Shown here: in pieces, positions 21,071-30,750 of the stretch
How the letters are laid out: each line of letters opens with the position of its first letter
Numbering within the stretch: the stretch's first letter is position 1
Source of the DNA: Biscogniauxia marginata
Taxonomy: Eukaryota; Ascomycota; Sordariomycetes; Xylariales; Xylariaceae
Assembly: GCA_022695795.1 (NCBI GenBank)
Contig: MU404194.1
Span: 1-64,000 of the forward strand
Direction: 5' to 3'
DNA: 64,000 nt
Made by a program: the position numbers and the translations under genes
The notes under the pieces: generated by a model
Told to the model about the DNA's origin: nothing
The model's database searches: none
Seen by the model: the letters and a program-made list of their open reading frames with translations, nothing else

Positions 21071-22500
21071 ATGGATGCCACCGATATCAACAGTTCAGAG
21101 ATCAATGATGCTCAGGGATTCCCTGCTGCTACCGACGACCAATACAATCAAGTCAGAAAAACATTCATCGAATCGCTAGATTCAGATGCGGTCTGCGCTC
21201 TGGCATCACGGTTCAACAATAGCAAACCGTGCCAGGTTGTGAACAAGGGCAGCGGCAGCTTCAATGTTTGCTTCTTCGTTGAGTTTGACCAGGATGGGCC
21301 CAAGTGGATTGTCAGGGTCCCAATCGAGCCCGCTCTCGACAATCCCTGGGACAAGTTACTGAGCGAAGTGACCACTATGCAGTAAGTGCTAGCTGTTCTC
21401 CCGCTTTGAACTACCGCTCATGTAGACACAGATACCTCGAGCGCAATACCCGGATTCCCGTCCCTCACGTTCGTGCTTATGGACGCGATGCCAAGTTGAC
21501 CAAAACTGGCGCGGGAACGCAAATGTTTCTCGTTACAGACCTCATTCCAGGCGAACCACTAGATAAGAGACTTCTGATTGAAGCCAAAGAGGAGCACAGA
21601 AGAAACTTCTACTCCCAGCTAATCGATATCTTGGCTGAACTTAGGAAACTCGAGTTCCCCTTAATAGGCTCCCTGATGCCAAATCCTAATAGCAGCGCGC
21701 ATCTTGTTTTAGGCCCCGTCATCTCCATGTCTGCCGCCACGCTTCGGATGCCGCCTCAGCCAGCCTTTGCTTCCGCTAAGGATTACATGAGGCACCAATT
21801 CAGCCTTATATCAGGTTTCTTTTCGTTGCCAGTTCGTGACCATACCGTCGACGACATCAAACAAGAGGTTTTCGCGCTACACGGCATGGAGCGTATTTTT
21901 CACCAGATTATCGATCCTCAGCTGGACAAGGGCCCCTTTGTGTTGAACCATCTGGACTTACGGAGCCCCAATATCATTGTGGATAAAAACCTGCAGATTC
22001 AAGGCATAATTGACTGGGAGTTCGCAAGTACTGTTCCACGCCAAGTCTTCGCCCCACCATCGTGGATTACTGGCCATGATTCAATCGAGACGACCAAGCA
22101 GATGCATGCCGAGTTCCGCGACGTTCTGGATGAGAAGAGCAAGACTAGTAGTCTCTGCGACCAGCTCAGAAGGGAATGGTATGGCCAATTTGGTGCCAGC
22201 AAGTCAGATATCGACCAAACGGACATGGCATTTTATGTTGCTCATGTACTACGCCGTCCTACTGACGTCACCGACATATTCTGCGATTATTTCGCCCGGA
22301 AGCTTTCCGACAAGCATCTCGATGATATGGTCTCTGAATTTTTCAACGAACATCAGTCACTTGCGTTGGAGGTGCAACGTCGAGCGGAGCAGTGTGAGCG
22401 CTACACCCAGTACCTGAAGATGAACGGGCTATACGAGACCGAGTTAGACAAATTGCTTGCCGCATCAAAAGCGTTAAAGGCAAAATGGGGTTGGTCATAG
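21071..22500 (+). CDS. Aminoglycoside-phosphotransferase-like kinase
   Basis: A member of the APH/choline-kinase-like superfamily, which is large in filamentous fungi and whose natural substrates are mostly unknown; antibiotic modification should not be assumed. Two exons: 21071-21381 and 21432-22500 (50-nt intron), 459 residues. The glycine-rich loop is KGSGSFNVCFFVEF near residue 60, the ATP-lysine position falls in a WIVRVP strand (Arg), and the catalytic loop is LNHLDLRSPN with H277, D279 and N284; the metal-binding Asp is D298 in IIDWEF. An alternative acceptor six bases upstream (TAG at 21423-21425) would add His-Arg in frame. The gene is convergent with the metallo-beta-lactamase gene, 260 bp apart. 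Confidence 0.88.
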
Positions 22501-22760
22501 GATTAATGGTCAAGAGGGGTCGCCGGACGAGTCGATCATTCGCATGCCGAATTTTATGGATCCTTTACCTTGTTGGCTCCCGTGTGGCAACAATGTTCAA
22601 CCCGTTAAGGAACCGTTTATCAAATATTCGCTACCCATGTGGATATCTACAACTGTGCTTTGGTACCAACGCTGGTCATGGCCCACATACGGGGTCTTCC
22701 TAATAAGTGACATAGAGTTTCCCCAGTCCAAATCAAAAGTATCTATCCACATAACCCGTC

Positions 22761-23666
22761 TCAATCCCTCGGCCGATAGACAGTGCGGTTCCTCAGGTAC
22801 GACGGCGTATCGGGATCGTGGCTCGGCAGGACGACCAGCTCGGTCCCCCGCGCGTACTCCTTGATGCGGCGCAGGGTCTCCAGCGCCGTCGCCGGGTCGT
22901 CGTTGATGCCGTCGGCCTCCTCCAGGTCCAGCAGCCCCAGCGCGTACGTCGCGTCGCCGGGCAGGAGATAGGTCGTGGGGTCCCCGCTCCCCGCGTCCTC
23001 GCCACGGACGACGAGGGACACGTGGCCGGGGACGTGGCCGGGCGTGGCGACGGCCAGGACGCGGCCGTCGGCCGTGATCCTGCTCGCGCGCTCCCACGGG
23101 CCGACGGCGTGCTCGCGAGCCGGCTCCAGCAGCCTCGGCGCGAAGGCCCCCGGCCATCGCCGGGGGTTGCAACCCGCGAGCGTCGCCGCCACGGGGCTGT
23201 TGCCGAAGGCGTCCCAGTGCTCCCCGCCCACGAAGACGGGGACGCCGGGGGCGTCCTGGAGCAGATCCTCGAGGCCGCCGGCGTGGTCGCCGTGCAGGTG
23301 GCTCAGCACGATGGCCTGGAGGTCTCGGGGGCGGACGTCGAGCCTGCGCAGCTGTTCGACGATCCCGTCTTCGGGGCGGATGGTGGTCCGGCTGAAAACG
23401 CGAGTGAGGCTGTAGAGAGGGAGGAAGCCGGGGTCGTTGCAGCAGGGCGATTCCCCCGTGTCGAACAAGATGGGACCCTGCGGGTGCGAGATCAGAAACA
23501 CACCTATGGGCAGGTCGCCGGTCCAGTTTCGATCAAGCATAGAGCGGAGTCGTCGCATCAGGACGCTCTTATTGCTGGCAGGTTGATTTTTCGTGGACTG
23601 GCTGATTCGAACCGTGCCGGTCGACAGAAACGTGAGCCTGACAGCCTCGCTAGGAGTGGGAGCCAT
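22761..23666 (-). CDS. Metallo-beta-lactamase-fold hydrolase (lactonase-like)
   Basis: A 301-residue single-exon protein of the MBL fold, closest in layout to N-acyl-homoserine-lactone lactonase-type hydrolases. The metal site is HLHGDHAGG, with H123, H125, D127 and H128. Further ligands are probably H215 (GHVPGHVSL), D238 (LPGDATYALG) and H283 (LPSHDPDTP). The N-terminal half carries the usual PIGVFLISHPQGPILFDTG strand pair. No signal peptide, so it is probably cytosolic. It lacks introns and is distinctly GC-rich, unlike the AT-richer flanks, which is compatible with horizontal acquisition but also with ordinary codon bias. The substrate (a lactone, a mycotoxin ester or another ester) cannot be read from the sequence. 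Confidence 0.88.
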   Translation of the reverse strand: MAPTPSEAVRLTFLSTGTVRISQSTKNQPASNKSVLMRRLRSMLDRNWTGDLPIGVFLISHPQGPILFDTGESPCCNDPGFLPLYSLTRVFSRTTIRPEDGIVEQLRRLDVRPRDLQAIVLSHLHGDHAGGLEDLLQDAPGVPVFVGGEHWDAFGNSPVAATLAGCNPRRWPGAFAPRLLEPAREHAVGPWERASRITADGRVLAVATPGHVPGHVSLVVRGEDAGSGDPTTYLLPGDATYALGLLDLEEADGINDDPATALETLRRIKEYARGTELVVLPSHDPDTPSYLRNRTVYRPRD

Positions 23667-24465
23667 CTAGATAACGTAGATCGCGTAGCCGTATAAATTA
23701 ATGTCCACTGGTGCGTATACAATCTAATAAAAAGGCTAATCTGGGATATAAACCGAATAGGGAGTTTGCTGGAGTTATATAAGTGACAAGTTCACGGGAT
23801 TTCGAACGCTTTTTGAGAGGCACATAATGGATCACTGAATCGCCGAACCTGTCAAAACTACTGATATTAAGCCGAGGCACAGCCGCCACTTCCAATCCTC
23901 TGTTGTCAGCACCTGATTAGCTTATAGACCTTTTACTTATATTACTTTCTGTACATCGTGAAAGCCTTGGCGCAGTTCAACTCCAAAATCGGCCCAACTG
24001 AATGTTCCTTAAGCAGCCGATTCGGTGTAAATGTAGATCCGAGACCCGCCACATGCAAAATAACAATTTGAGAGGTCCACCGCTATTGATTGGCGAATAC
24101 TCCCTGTTACAGTAAGGGAGCATAGTGTTTAGCGACCACTGAGCCACTCCAAAGAGTCTGCTGAACCTCCTTATGAAGATGACGGGTAGCTCTCTATGCC
24201 CCTTGAATCCTCTATCCTAACAAGGAGTTGATAGAGACTAGTAAGTGTATTTAGCACCTCGACTATAGAGTATATGTAGCGTCACGATGCAGCTCCTTCG
24301 CAGTAACACATAATCAGAATACTTTCATTTACTGACAACAGAAAGTTAAAAAAAAGCCAACCAACTGTATAGCAACCACCATACGCCTCTGCAAACCAAG
24401 TAATGGCGCTACACTTCATAACCCATATACGCCAAATTGGGTGTCGTCCCAGACTGAGAAAACGG
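23667..24465. other. Intergenic, no gene seen
   Basis: Upstream of the lactonase-like gene and 3' flank of MRE11. AT-rich with no supported frame. Confidence 0.6.
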
Positions 24466-26812
24466 CTACCGCCGACGGGACCTCGTCGCGGGTGCCGATT
24501 CGAAAGGGTCGTCCGAGATCTCGTCATCACTTATCTCTAAAGGTTCCTGCTGTGAAGCCTTTTGAGAAAAGTTGAGCTTTGTCTGCCGCGTCTTGGTAGC
24601 AGACGCTGCTGCCCGTGATGGTTGAGATCTCGCCGGTGCTGCTCTTGTTGCTATTGTTGTTTTCGTTCCCCTCTTTGGCGGCGGAGCTGGGGGGTCAACG
24701 TCATCATCATCCATAAATACGTCTTCATCCTCATCGCTATCTTGTTCGAAAACTTGAGCCTTGCGCCCTCGACCTTTGGCAGGTGCCTTTGGAGCGGGAG
24801 TCTTTGAAGCGGGCTTGGGCTTGGGCTTGGCTGCCGCCGCAGCCTTTCCTCTGCCCCGCGTCTTTGGTGCTGGCGCCTCCTCCTCCTCAACGTCATCCAT
24901 TTCTTCATCTTCATCACCTTCATCTATCACCCTGGTCACTTTTCGTCCACGACCTCGGGCTGAAGTGGGCTGCGATATCTCTGTGGCAGGTGCCGAGTGA
25001 TCAATCGCCTGTGGCTGATCTTCCCAGTGGCCCTCAAGATCCGAGTCCCATTCATCTGGTTTCGGTTTATAGTTGCGTCTCCTCCTCTGCTTGAGGGTAC
25101 CTGCCGCAAACTCTTGCTCCAGCCTCTGCTTGATTATCTCCATCGCGCTCTCGAGATCTTCTTCCTTGTCGTTCAGTGATAGCATTTGTTTGACTTGTCC
25201 CGATAGTGACTCAGAAACGAACTGCTCCATGGCATGCTTATCGTCTTTCTCGACAAAGTTTTGAACCGCGTCGCCGAACGGCTTTTGCGGAAGAATTTTC
25301 AGGGACTGGGCGTTTAGGAACTCCTCAACAAGCTTCCCAACTCTGAGGCTATTCATCTCCTCTAGGTTTGCCAATGTCTCCTCAGAAACAACGCCATTTG
25401 CCTCAACTTTCCCTGTTGTGGATTAGCTCCATCCATAAATAGGGGTTGTTTTCTACATACTCTGCACTTTCTTCTTACGGTAAAAGTAAACCACATCATT
25501 GGTATTGGCGACTTTGTCCTGGAACCGATTTGAGAAACGTTGTGGATTCTCAATATCGTAATGGCCACCTTCTGGCGCAGTATACTCAACCTTGAGACGA
25601 ATCAAGGGCAAAGGCCGTTCGCTGGGGTCGAAATCGGCACCTTGTAGCGCCTCCCATTCTGTATTAGCTTCTTCGATCATCTCCTCTACAACGTCCATCA
25701 ATTTGCGTGTGAGCTCCTGCCGGTTGTCCTTCTTCTTATCCAACCCTTTGAATCTCTTGTCGCTAGCTAGAGTAATTTCGCCGGCCATGAATGGCCGTAC
25801 CGTTTTAAGTCGATGCTTCTCGACCGTGAAGTCCCTCCCTGTTATATTCAGCACGGCAACATGCTTCGCTACAGCCTCGCCCGGCACCAACGATGTAGCG
25901 ATCGACGATCCCGGTTGCATAACATGGAAGCCAGTTTCCGGGTTGTGACGAGGATCAACTAAGCATTCGTGTTCGTGGCCCCAGACGACTAGGTCAAGCC
26001 ATTCCGGAAGCATATTTTCAGGCAGATAGCTAGTTGGAGTGTGGGCGTAATGGTTCTGATGAACGGAAAGCAGATTGAACCAGTCGCTGGACTGTTGACT
26101 AGGTCTAAACCATTTAACCTTGTGATCCCTGAAACTCCGGAAAAGCCGCTCATCCCGCACATTACTCAATCCATAAAGCGCCAGTTTGGTCTGGCCTTTC
26201 TGAAGCAGAACTGGCTTGACCTCGATATTGTCGACTTCGGGAGTCCGACCATAATAGTTGAGAAGGCCAGCAACCTGCAGCAGGTCGAGAGAACAGTAGT
26301 TGCCTTCGCCGCTGGGGTCGTCGTGATTGCCATGGATGGAGAAGACGGGGATGGAGATGTTGATGTCCGGGTCTTCATAGTTGACATGGCCAAAGGCACT
26401 CGCGAAGACTTCATTCGCATCACTGAGGAATTGCAGCTCACACGGTTTCATGCCAAGGCAATTTTGGCGGAGCGATCGCATGACCTGGTACATGGATAAT
26501 CTCGAAGGTTTATTGTCATGGAACAGATCGCCAGCCAGTAGCACCATGTCAACCTAGAGATGCTATGAGTAGAAGGTAGGCATCTCAATTTGGGTGGATG
26601 CTTACATCTTCGGTCCGGGCTAGGTTCATGATTTCGTCGAATGTTCTCCAGCTGTCATCCCTACGAATCAAGTCACGCTCCTCGTAGCCTACATGATTGT
26701 CTGTGGCGACGAGTATGCGAATCGTATCCGCAGCTACTCAGCAGTTGATTAGCCTGTCCTGGAGAACACCAGAGCACAAGATAAACGTACCGGTAAACTG
26801 TGATTGTGCCAT
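24466..26812 (-). CDS. MRE11: Double-strand break repair nuclease Mre11
   Basis: Mre11 is the nuclease of the MRN/MRX complex with Rad50 and Nbs1/Xrs2; it resects DNA ends and activates ATM/Tel1 in the nucleus. Four exons on the minus strand: 26812-26791 (22 nt), 26733-26606, 26553-25461 and 25412-24466, giving 729 residues. The phosphodiesterase motifs are present and intact: [36 protein letters not shown] and WGHEHEC. The capping domain follows to about residue 410. The C-terminal ~250 residues are acidic/basic low complexity with [12 protein letters not shown]-type Arg-Gly repeats, a stretch that is methylated in other Mre11 proteins, and [11 protein letters not shown] near the end. Introns are 57, 52 and 48 nt. 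All junctions restore conserved sequence. Confidence 0.97.
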
Positions 26813-27648
26813 CTGTACCTATTGCGGTGACGGGGTGATTAGAAAAGTACTATTCAGATAATTCTGCGTGTGACCTTGCAGAATATCTCACGGCCAATGT
26901 CCCATCCTAAGTGTTGGTGTCTGTCAAAGTTGGCCAGTAGTCAACCATCGTTTGTCCCCAGTTTTCAGGCAGAGAGTCCCATTTGAAATTATGTAACCAG
27001 GTAGGCAGATGGATAGAAGAATGAACAAAGCGACGCGAATCTGACCGCGTTGAACCCCCCACTAGATTGACTCGAAGTCACGTGCTTTTCAGCATCGACT
27101 CGAGAAGGCCCAATTATTTTATTCATGTATCCAGAAAACAAGGACAAACAGGTGGGGTCCACTATAAGCTCATCAGATTACACATATTGCATTAAGACAA
27201 ATTCATCGATGAATCCATAATGAAGGTAGTTGATGCCAAACCGAGATGGCATAATTGAAGTTTCCTTGCTGTTCGTCTTGCTTTCCATTCCAGCCGAAGC
27301 CTTTAGCCCACGGCCTGGCATAGGTAGTCATATCAACCATGCAAGCCCGCTACGTGTGGATGCGAAGAACAAAAGGTATCCTCCCCAGCCAGCAGCATCA
27401 TCCCAATATGTGGGTAATTTCGAAGTTTGGACCCCAGTCCATCATCGAACATGCCGTTGATGCCCAAGAACGCCTATCCCTAACCCAAGCCAAAAGCTAG
27501 ACAAGTGAAACCGAGCCATATGATGATACCCAATAATGCAAGATATTGCTTGTCACAACGATAGCGTTAGGAGAATGCAACCAAAAAAAAAACTCCCCGA
27601 AGAAAAAAACCCCGAAAAAAACCCTCGTCCTTTCATGTTCATACAATC
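26813..27648. other. Intergenic, no gene seen
   Basis: Promoter side of MRE11 and 3' flank of the Tcp11-domain gene. An A-rich tract lies at 27580-27620. Small frames have no domain. Confidence 0.55.
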
Positions 27649-30600
27649 TTATACCGCTGCCTGCCTTGCAGCAATAAGCTCTTCCTTGTCAATCTTCTCG
27701 GCAATACCTTCCCACCATACGCCATGAGCGTCTCGATCCACAACGCCAACCCTAACAATCTCGTCAACCATCTCTCTTACCTTCTCTACGAATTCCGGTA
27801 GTCCGAGGCTTGCCAGCTTCTCACTAGCTGTACTGGTAGCCTTGACCTTCTCGCTTGCCGATCCGGCCTGTAGCCTGGCTAAGATATGTCCTCTCACACG
27901 CGTAAGCAGTAGTCGCATCACTGGCTCTCTAGGCTCCGTGTTGTCGCGCTTAGCCTCCGCACTGGCCGTGAGAACCTTTGTTACAAGTGCCTGTAAATGA
28001 GTTTTCGTCGCTGCTGGCATGGAACGCCCCGCTTCGAGGGCTGCCATGACACCGTGCACAGCCGTCGACTGGCTGAGAGGTTTGATAGTATCATCCATAG
28101 ATTCGAGAACAGTGAAAATACGACTAGCCTCCGTCTTCCAGGGTGCCCGAACATCGCGCTTAAGCATATTCTTGCATTGCAACAAGATAGCCCCTGCAGT
28201 TATAATGCGAATGGTTTGCTGGCCAATCCGTGCGCGGCGCTTCGTATCAAGAGCTAGGGGTTCTGGTACTGTATCCGGAGATGGGGATGGTTGTGTGAAC
28301 TCGTCCAACAACACCTGCCAGTAAATCTTGTCCGGAGTCGGCCGCGAACGCGAATGGTTAATCCCTTCGGGATCACGGCGAGCCGCCTCAGCATACACCT
28401 TGCTGCGTGCAGCGCGCCATGAAGCCTCTGCACGAGCTAGTGTGATAGAGCCACTTCCCATCTCCTCTGCGAATCTCTTCGCCTCATATGGGATGGCATG
28501 CTCGGTGAGGTTTGGTGCTGCGACCTGTAACATGTAGTTGGCATAGTCGTAAAGCATCACATCGATGAATGAGATGAGCGCCTCAAGACGGTCAACAACA
28601 TTACTCTGAGTCAGTTTGTTCTCCACGAGATCCTTAACTTCGTCATCGCGGGCGGGCGCACAGAGCTTCGGTAGAAGGGACCCCATTGACGAGAAGAACT
28701 TCTCATAGGAGAAACTACCAGCCAAGAACTGTCGTTGAGCCACCTCCGTGTCGAGGATCTCCCCAATGAAGGTATACATAGAAGAGCCAGCCTTCACCAA
28801 ATGTTGTAGTCTATCCTTAATGTAGTTGGCCATGATTATAAGATAGTGGAACTCCTTCTCCTCGTTTCTTGGGCCTGATCTCAGATCCTTAAACAGAGGC
28901 TCCATACGCACCTTGTGCTGCTCTTGGAAATGTTGATATTCGATACGATACTCGCGGTTGATCGCTAACTCGTGAACAATGACTCTATTATCAGGAAGAA
29001 TGGGAGGATAACTTGATTGAAGGATACTTTGCTTCAATTCTTTCTTGCTAGGTGGGGTAGGCGGCGGTGTGAGGGTTTGGAGTTGCGACGACACGACATG
29101 CTCAGCTGTAGCATGATCAGTTACTGAAGAGGTCTCGCTACCAAGTGAGTGATCTGCGACTCTGGGTTTCGTATCGCCAAGTGGTTTCTTGGCAGCTCTG
29201 GCCTTCCTCGCCTGCTTTACGGCATCGAAAATCATCTTCTTGCCCTGTTGGGGTCCCGCGAGTCGTTTAATCCGTACCATTAGCATTAACTGGTTATCCT
29301 TGATGCTTTGACGGTAGGACTCAGTCACGGCCTCTTCAGTGCGGTCTTTGACAGTTTGAAGGATCGCATCGAGTTCCACGAATTGGAGGATCATCACTTC
29401 AACTAATGCATTCGAATCACGAGCCTTCCACGCTATGAAAGCATTATGGAACGTGGCGTACGCTTCCGGTAATGCTCCCAACAACGCGGGAGGCGCCGTG
29501 TAGTTGTTCATCGATGTCAACCTTGAAAGGATATTCTCAAAAGAGATTAATAAATCTCGGGCCTTGGCAACAAGATCCTGTAACTGTGGATTAGCTAGAT
29601 CATCACGAGGGATGGGTTGCCCTGAAGACCCAACCTGCTCCTGCTCTCCTTTATGATCCTTGTTGCTAAGGACTTGAGTCGGATGTCCTAGGATGAGGAA
29701 AGCACTTAAGAAAGTCCGCACGGCAGCCATGTCGTCAACAGACCCTGCATCACCTTCGCTCAAACCGCATATGCGGAGGACTCGTGCAGTCACTATGAGC
29801 ACCTTTTCTTGGGCAAGAAGCTCGACCACTTTTTCAAATGAGGTATCTCTGACCCCGTCGATAGTCAGGCCGAGCTCGGAGAACTCACGAACTGCTTTTC
29901 TCTTCAACATTCCTCTCCACCACCACTGGATCTTGGAGACGGCGACATCCTCGCTCATGGGCGTATCTTCGCCCATAATTGAGGTATCCTGCTCCTCCTC
30001 TTCAGACGTGACCGAATCTCCACCAGACTTCTTAGTGGTCACGCTTTGGGCCCTCGACCGTCTGGCAGATTGACGACTTCGTAACTCTTCTCTTCGCTTC
30101 TCGGCCTCGGCGAGGCGCTCTTCCATCTGCAACTTCAGCTTGCGTAGCTCTCGTTCCCTTTTCTCTTTCATGCTCTCGGCCACTGCCTTGGCACGTTTGA
30201 CTTCTTCCGCACAAGCCGCCACAATCTCGGCGAGGTTCTTCTCCCTCGCCTGTGCCGCCGCCAGAGCACGCTCCTCAGAATTGGAGTTCTTCTGATGAGC
30301 AGTCTTTGCCAGGGCAGCTCTCAGGCGGACCTTTTCGGCATGCGCAGCTCTATCGGCCAGGCGCGCCTTTCGATCCTCGAGGATGGAAGCACGGCGCAAC
30401 TGCTGGGCAATATACTTGCTCTGAGGGGTGCCATGCTGGACGAAACCGTGGGAAGAGCGCGAGTGGGCAGACGAGATGGAATTACGTCGTGTGGACGCAG
30501 CCGAATCTTTGCGGCGATTCTGGGAGGGACGGTAAAATCGGGCGGCGATGTGTGGGGGTGGGGTGTAGATTCTATGATCCTCCTCTTCTTCGTTCAACGT

Positions 30601-30750
30601 CATTTCCAAGTCCGGGTCTGGAGATGCCGGATCTGGCGTGCCGACGGATTCTTCGATATTTCGAGATGGATCGGTCAGGTCTATGGAGGCGCGACGCATC
30701 GTGACGGTGTTGGGCGGCGACGGCTTTCGGCAATAGATATCTCCTCTCAT
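27649..30750 (-). CDS. Tcp11-domain protein with IQ motif
   Basis: A 1033-residue single-exon protein. The C-terminal half matches the T-complex-11 family, whose budding-yeast member Sok1 acts as a high-copy suppressor in the cAMP/PKA pathway. Marks are VHELAINREYRIEYQ (about residue 590), HYLIIMANYIKDRL, FLAGSFSYEKFFSSMGSLLPKLCAPARDD and SFIDVMLYDYANYMLQ. The N-terminal part has an acidic/Pro region, an alpha-helical charged segment (about 120-235, rich in Ala, Glu, Lys, Arg, probably coiled coil), and an IQ motif at about 273-285 (KIQWWWRGMLKRK), predicting calmodulin or light-chain binding. A second in-frame ATG 17 codons downstream is a possible start. Regulation of cAMP or morphogenesis is inference from the family. 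Confidence 0.86.
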   Translation of the reverse strand: MRGDIYCRKPSPPNTVTMRRASIDLTDPSRNIEESVGTPDPASPDPDLEMTLNEEEEDHRIYTPPPHIAARFYRPSQNRRKDSAASTRRNSISSAHSRSSHGFVQHGTPQSKYIAQQLRRASILEDRKARLADRAAHAEKVRLRAALAKTAHQKNSNSEERALAAAQAREKNLAEIVAACAEEVKRAKAVAESMKEKRERELRKLKLQMEERLAEAEKRREELRSRQSARRSRAQSVTTKKSGGDSVTSEEEEQDTSIMGEDTPMSEDVAVSKIQWWWRGMLKRKAVREFSELGLTIDGVRDTSFEKVVELLAQEKVLIVTARVLRICGLSEGDAGSVDDMAAVRTFLSAFLILGHPTQVLSNKDHKGEQEQVGSSGQPIPRDDLANPQLQDLVAKARDLLISFENILSRLTSMNNYTAPPALLGALPEAYATFHNAFIAWKARDSNALVEVMILQFVELDAILQTVKDRTEEAVTESYRQSIKDNQLMLMVRIKRLAGPQQGKKMIFDAVKQARKARAAKKPLGDTKPRVADHSLGSETSSVTDHATAEHVVSSQLQTLTPPPTPPSKKELKQSILQSSYPPILPDNRVIVHELAINREYRIEYQHFQEQHKVRMEPLFKDLRSGPRNEEKEFHYLIIMANYIKDRLQHLVKAGSSMYTFIGEILDTEVAQRQFLAGSFSYEKFFSSMGSLLPKLCAPARDDEVKDLVENKLTQSNVVDRLEALISFIDVMLYDYANYMLQVAAPNLTEHAIPYEAKRFAEEMGSGSITLARAEASWRAARSKVYAEAARRDPEGINHSRSRPTPDKIYWQVLLDEFTQPSPSPDTVPEPLALDTKRRARIGQQTIRIITAGAILLQCKNMLKRDVRAPWKTEASRIFTVLESMDDTIKPLSQSTAVHGVMAALEAGRSMPAATKTHLQALVTKVLTASAEAKRDNTEPREPVMRLLLTRVRGHILARLQAGSASEKVKATSTASEKLASLGLPEFVEKVREMVDEIVRVGVVDRDAHGVWWEGIAEKIDKEELIAARQAAV

